Positions 59,660 to 64,000 of a DNA stretch of 64,000 nt are shown in pieces (the first letter of the stretch is position 1; every line of letters begins with the position of its first letter). Source of the DNA: Saxidomus purpurata (Eukaryota > Mollusca > Bivalvia > Venerida > Veneridae); NCBI GenBank assembly GCA_022818135.1, contig JAFMSR010000005.1, positions 24,408,175-24,472,174 on the forward strand, read 5' to 3'. Both the position numbers and the translations under genes were made by a program. Under the pieces are notes generated by a model, which worked only from the letters and a program-made list of their open reading frames with translations, searched no databases and had not been told where the DNA came from.

Positions 59660-60898
59660 AGCACATTCAGATGGAGTATTCAGGGGATGACAAAAAAAAT
59701 TAGCAAAAGCAAGGAATGAGATTACAGATCTACAAATATCTCAACATTTTTTCAAAAATTTACAAAAGATCAAAACATTTGTACACTGACTGACCTTCAA
59801 ACCATCACATTATTTTTGTGCACACAGTTTATAAGATGCTAACCACTAGCTGTCTTTCTCTAAGGCACTTAACTTGTGCCTAACCCAAAAAGCTTGCTAG
59901 TTTTACACTTTCTAATATTTGTACAAAAAGGTACAAATGAAATATTACTACATTCAAATTTTGTTGCTTATCAAAGTTGAAGATGAATAATTTTCAATGA
60001 TGAGAAACCAAAGGCCAATTAAGGCTCATGTACACAAAAGCCATTACTGGTTACATAGTATGATTTTGTTGAAAATGATTGGAATAAACTGTCCTTAAAA
60101 TGAATTATATTCCTTACATGATCTTTTTGTAAAAAATTACTTGGCCATATTATGAACTTTCTAAACCACAAAAAGTCTTTGTCAAAACAATAAGTCAGAA
60201 CAGTCCCTTAAGATGAACCTTATACCCTATGAGAAAGTTCTGTCAAAAATAAGTTTCATGAACAATCCTTACAATGAAATTAAGGGGATGTAAAGCCTTT
60301 GCCATTTGTGTTGAGCATGTCAAAAATATTTAAAAAACATTAAGCAGGAAACCCATTTAGTCACAAATTAGTGCTAAGACCTAGTTACTGACTACATTGT
60401 TCAAATGAAATGCATAATATTCTGAACTGATATTGAAGTAAACAGAACTGTTCTAAGTACACTTACATAAAATGCCTACTTTAAACTTCTTTTAAGACAG
60501 AATAACTCCTTCCAAGCATATATTAAATGCCTTTTTTATGAAAACACTTTGTTAATCAGTTTTTAGGTCAGTCCTTCTAATGAAACAAACTTGCAGCTTA
60601 ACAGAAATTTTTGTCAAAAATAATTGGCCAAAATTCTACTTAAAATTTATCTACTTAAAATTTATCTTAACCAAGGTTTTATCTTGACAGAAATTTTTGT
60701 CAAAAATGATTGGTCGAAACAGTCCTCTAAATGATCCTACTGGTTAATGTGAAGCTTTTGTTAAAAATGATTTGCCTAAAATTGTCCTAACAGGAGTATT
60801 CAAATGGCATAAATGCTTTAGTTTCTGAAACAATTGAATTATCTTGCCATTTGACTATTACATATATAATCTCAACCGCTTGCTTTCTCTCTTCAAAG

Positions 60899-61032
60899 CA
60901 CTAAGATACTGGAAAACACTGGACAGCCTTCTGGATATATCTCAGTTTAAAACCTATTACCAAGATATTTAATTTGTGCCTAACCTAGGAAGCCTGCTTG
61001 GCATAGCCAACTGGAAGACAGACTTACCATAA
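60899..61032 (+). pseudogene. Array unit 4 exon, premature stop
   Basis: An A-to-T change turns AAA (Lys, codon 24 of the exon) into TAA at 60970-60972. Acceptor intact. The remainder of the frame to the ordinary stop is otherwise conserved. Confidence 0.7.
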
Positions 61033-62258
61033 AGCACATTCAGATGGAGTATTCAGGGGATGACAAAAAAAAATTAGCAAAAGCAAGGAATGAGATTACA
61101 GACCTACAAATATCTCAACATTTTTTCAAAAATTTACAAAAGATCAAAACATTTGTACACTGACTGACCTTCAAACCATCACATTATTTTTGTGCACACA
61201 GTTTATAAGATGCTAACCACTAGCTGTCTTTCTCTAAGGCACTTAACTTGTGCCTAACCCAAAAAGCTTGCTAGTTTTACACTTTCTAATATTTGTACAA
61301 AAAGGTACAAATGAAATATTACCATATTCAAATTTTGTTGCTAATCAAAGTTGAAGATGAATAATTTTCAATGATGAGAAACCAAAGGCCAATTAAGGCT
61401 CATGTACACAAAAGCCATTACTGGTTACATAGTATGATTTTGTTGAAAATGATTGGAATAAACTGTCCTTAAAATGAATTATATTCCTTACATGATCTTT
61501 TTGTAAAAAATTACTTGGCCATATTATGAACTTTCTAAACTACAAAAAGTCTTTGTCAAAACAATAAGTCAGAACAGTCCCTTAAGATGAACCTGATACC
61601 CTATGAGAAAGTTCTGTCAAAAATAAGTTGCATGAACAATCCTTACAATGAAATTAAGGGGATGTAAAGCCTTTGCCATTTGTGTTGAGCATGTCAAAAA
61701 TATTTAAAAAAACATTGAGCAGGAAACCCATTTAGTCACAAATTAGTGCTAAGACCTCATTACTGACTACATTGTTCAAATGAAATGCATAATATTCTGA
61801 ACTGATATTGAAGTAAACAGAACTGTTCTAAGTACACTTACATAAAATGCCTACTTTAAACATCTTTTTAGACAGAATAACTCCTTCCAAGCATATATTA
61901 AATGCCTTTTTTATGAAAACACTTTGTTAATCAGTTTTTAGGTCAGTCCTTCTAATGAAACAAACTTGCAGCTTAACAGAAATTTTTGTCAAAAATGATT
62001 GGCCAAAATTGTACTTAAAATTTATCTTAACCAAGGTTTTGTCTTGACAGAAATTTTTGTCAAAAATGATTGGCCGAAACAGTCCTGTAAATGATCCTAC
62101 TGGTTAATGTGAAGCTTTTGTTAAAAATGATTTGCCTAAAATTGTCCTAACAGGAGTATTCAAATGGCATAAATGCTTTAGTTTCTGAAACAATTGAATT
62201 ATCTTGCCATTTGACTGTTACATATATAATCTCAACCGCTTGCTTTCTCTCTTCCAAG

Positions 62259-62392
62259 CACTAAGATACTGGAAAACACTGGACAGCCTTCTGGGTATAT
62301 CTCAGTTTAAAACCTATTACCAAGATATTTAATTTGTGCCTAACCTAGGAAGCCTGCTTGGCATAGCCAACTGGAAGACAGACTTACCATAA
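62259..62392 (+). pseudogene. Array unit 5 exon, same premature stop
   Basis: TAA at 62330-62332, identical to units 4 and 6. The acceptor is 'cttccaag' instead of 'cttcaaag'. Confidence 0.7.
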
Positions 62393-63617
62393 AGCACATT
62401 CAGATGGAGTATTCAGGGGATGACAAAAAAAAAATTAGCAAAAGCAAGGAATGAGATTACAGACCTACAAATATCTCAACATTTTTTCAAAAATTTACAA
62501 AAGATCAAAACATTTGTACACTGACTGACCTTCAAACCATCACATTATTTTTGTGCACACAGTTTATAAGATGCTAACCACTAGCTATCTTTCTCTAAGG
62601 CACTTAACTTGTGCCTAACCCAAAAAGCTTGCTAGTTTTACACTTTCTAATATTTGTACAAAAAGGTACAAATGAAATATTACCATATTCAAATTTTGTT
62701 GCTAATCAAAGTGGAAGATGAATAATTTTCAATGATGAGAAACCAAAGGCCAATTAAGGCTCATGTACACAAAAGCCATTACTGGTTACATAGTATGATT
62801 TTGTTGAAAATGATTGGAATAAACTGTCCTTAAAATGAATTATATTCCTTACATGATCTTTTTGTAAAAAATTACTTGGCTGTATTATGAACTTTCTAAA
62901 CCACAAAAAGTCTTTGTCAAAACAATAAGTCAGAACAGTCCCTTAAGATGAACCTGATACCCTATGAGAAAGTTCTGTCAAAATAAGTTGCATGAACAAT
63001 CCTTACAATGAAATTAAGGGGATGTAAAGCCTTTGCCATTTGTGTTGAGCATGTCAAAAATATTTAAAAAACATTAAGCAGGAAACCCATTTAGTCACAA
63101 ATTAGTGCTAAGACCTAGTTACTGACTACATTGTTCAAATGAAATGCATAATATTCTGAACTGATATTGAAGTAAACAGAACTGTTCTAAGTACACTTAC
63201 ATAAAATGCCTACTTTAAACATCTTTTTAGACAGAATAACTCCTTCCAAGCATATATTAAATGCCTTTTTTATGAAAACACTTTGTTAATCAGTTTTTAG
63301 GTCAGTCCTTCTAATGAAACAAACTTGCAGCTTAACAGAAATTTTTGTCAAAAATGATTGGCCAAAATGGTACTTAAAATTTATGTTAACCAAGGTTTTG
63401 TCTTGACAGAAATTTTTGTCAAAAATGATTGGCCGAAACAGTCCTCTAAATGATCCTACTGGTTAATGTGAAGCTTTTGTTAAAAATGATTTGCCTAAAA
63501 TTGTCCTAACAGGAGTATTCAAATGGCATAAATGCTTTAGTTTCTGAAACAATTGAATTATCTTGCCATTTGACTATAACATATATAATCTCAACCGCTT
63601 GCTTTCTCTCTTCAAAG

Positions 63618-63751
63618 CACTAAGATACTGGAAAACACTGGACAGCCTTCTGGGTATATCTCAGTTTAAAACCTATTACCAAGATATTTAATTTGTGTCT
63701 AACCTAGGAAGCCTGCTTGCCATAGCCAACTGGAAGACAGACTTACCATAA
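63618..63751 (+). pseudogene. Array unit 6 exon, same premature stop
   Basis: TAA at 63689-63691. Downstream has GTGCCT to GTGTCT and a G-to-C change in the LLGI codons. The shared stop shows that units 4-6 descend from one mutated unit. Confidence 0.7.
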
Positions 63752-64000
63752 AGCACATTCAGATGGAGTATTCAGGGGATGACAAAAAGAAAATTAGCAA
63801 AAGCAAGGAATGAGATTACAGACCTACAAATATCTCAACATTTTTTCAAAAATTTACAAAAGATCAAAACATTTGTACACTGACTGACCTTCAAACCATC
63901 ACATTATTTTTGTGCACACAGTTTATAAGATGCTAACCACTAGCTATCTTTCTCTAAGGCACTTAACTTGTGCCTAACCCAAAAAGCTTGCTAGTTTTAC

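Larger units (their letters stand above)
56380..64000 (+). repeat. Tandem array of 1.29-1.37 kb units, running off the window
   Basis: The anchor 'gatcctact.gttaatgt' occurs at 56703, 58066, 59360, 60733, 62093 and 63452, spacings 1363, 1294, 1373, 1360 and 1359. The shorter third period reflects loss of about 75 bp near 59030. The last three units are nearly identical to each other and the first is the most divergent. Each unit has one exon-like segment and five or six degenerate 35-50 bp subrepeats of the form 'ttttgtcaaaaatgattgg' with 'aacagtccttaaaatga'. Homogenisation increases to the right. Confidence 0.95.

Overview
The window is eukaryotic and looks like a bivalve mollusc, probably a heterodont clam or mussel. 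It is AT-rich and has no long ORFs. It is filled with 145-165 bp tandem-repeat mobile families whose wording ('gggccataattctgtcaaaa', 'ggtccactagacaatgc', 'gtgaccttgaccttgac') is typical of bivalve genomes. It also holds tRNA-derived SINEs, a LINE fragment, a Tc1-like element and several MITEs. The species call is an inference from repeat style. No complete, confidently expressed protein-coding gene is visible; what remains is exon-sized coding fragments and broken transposon genes.

Layout. The dominant structure is a segmental duplication of about 16 kb in direct orientation: copy A at about 350-16290, copy B at about 23138-49432. Copy B starts at a fold-back (inverted) junction at 23037-23194. 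It is interrupted at 23825-33297 by a 9.47 kb insertion that copy A lacks. That insertion has inverted ends (CCCTCATGAAA), subterminal TCTGAA-type repeats and a decayed minus-strand multi-exon gene, so it resembles an En/Spm (CACTA)-like transposon. Nested inside it are a Helentron-like tandem-repeat element, two MITEs, and a LINE 3' end that was itself split by a Tc1-like transposon. Each duplication copy also contains an inverted-repeat module (arms about 1 kb, spacer about 3.5 kb), a terminal-exon-like fragment (12687-12826 and 45593-45732), and tandem-repeat elements nested in one another.

Between the copies (16291-23036) lie decayed pieces of a gene-derived repeat, family II fragments, a GC-richer unique stretch with inverted repeats, and a complete family I' element. 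After copy B (49433-56379) come an inverted family II fragment, a complete family I element, two SINE fragments, a retroposed poly(A) insertion flanked by a 70-bp direct repeat, and a long family I' element. From about 56380 to the window end runs a tandem array of 1.29-1.37 kb units. Each unit carries the same terminal-exon-like segment (...RYWKT(L/M)DS...NWKTDLP*). A phase-compatible upstream exon sits just before the array, so the array appears to be an amplified 3' gene segment; the last three visible units share a premature stop.

Cross-cutting observation: five different tandem-repeat families (I, I', II, III, IV) share one architecture. A short 5' end motif is complementary to one arm of a hairpin at the 3' end, with 145-165 bp tandem units between them. 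This suggests one mobilisation mechanism, with Helentron-like rolling-circle elements the best fit. Paired empty and filled sites between copies A and B date several insertions to after the duplication.
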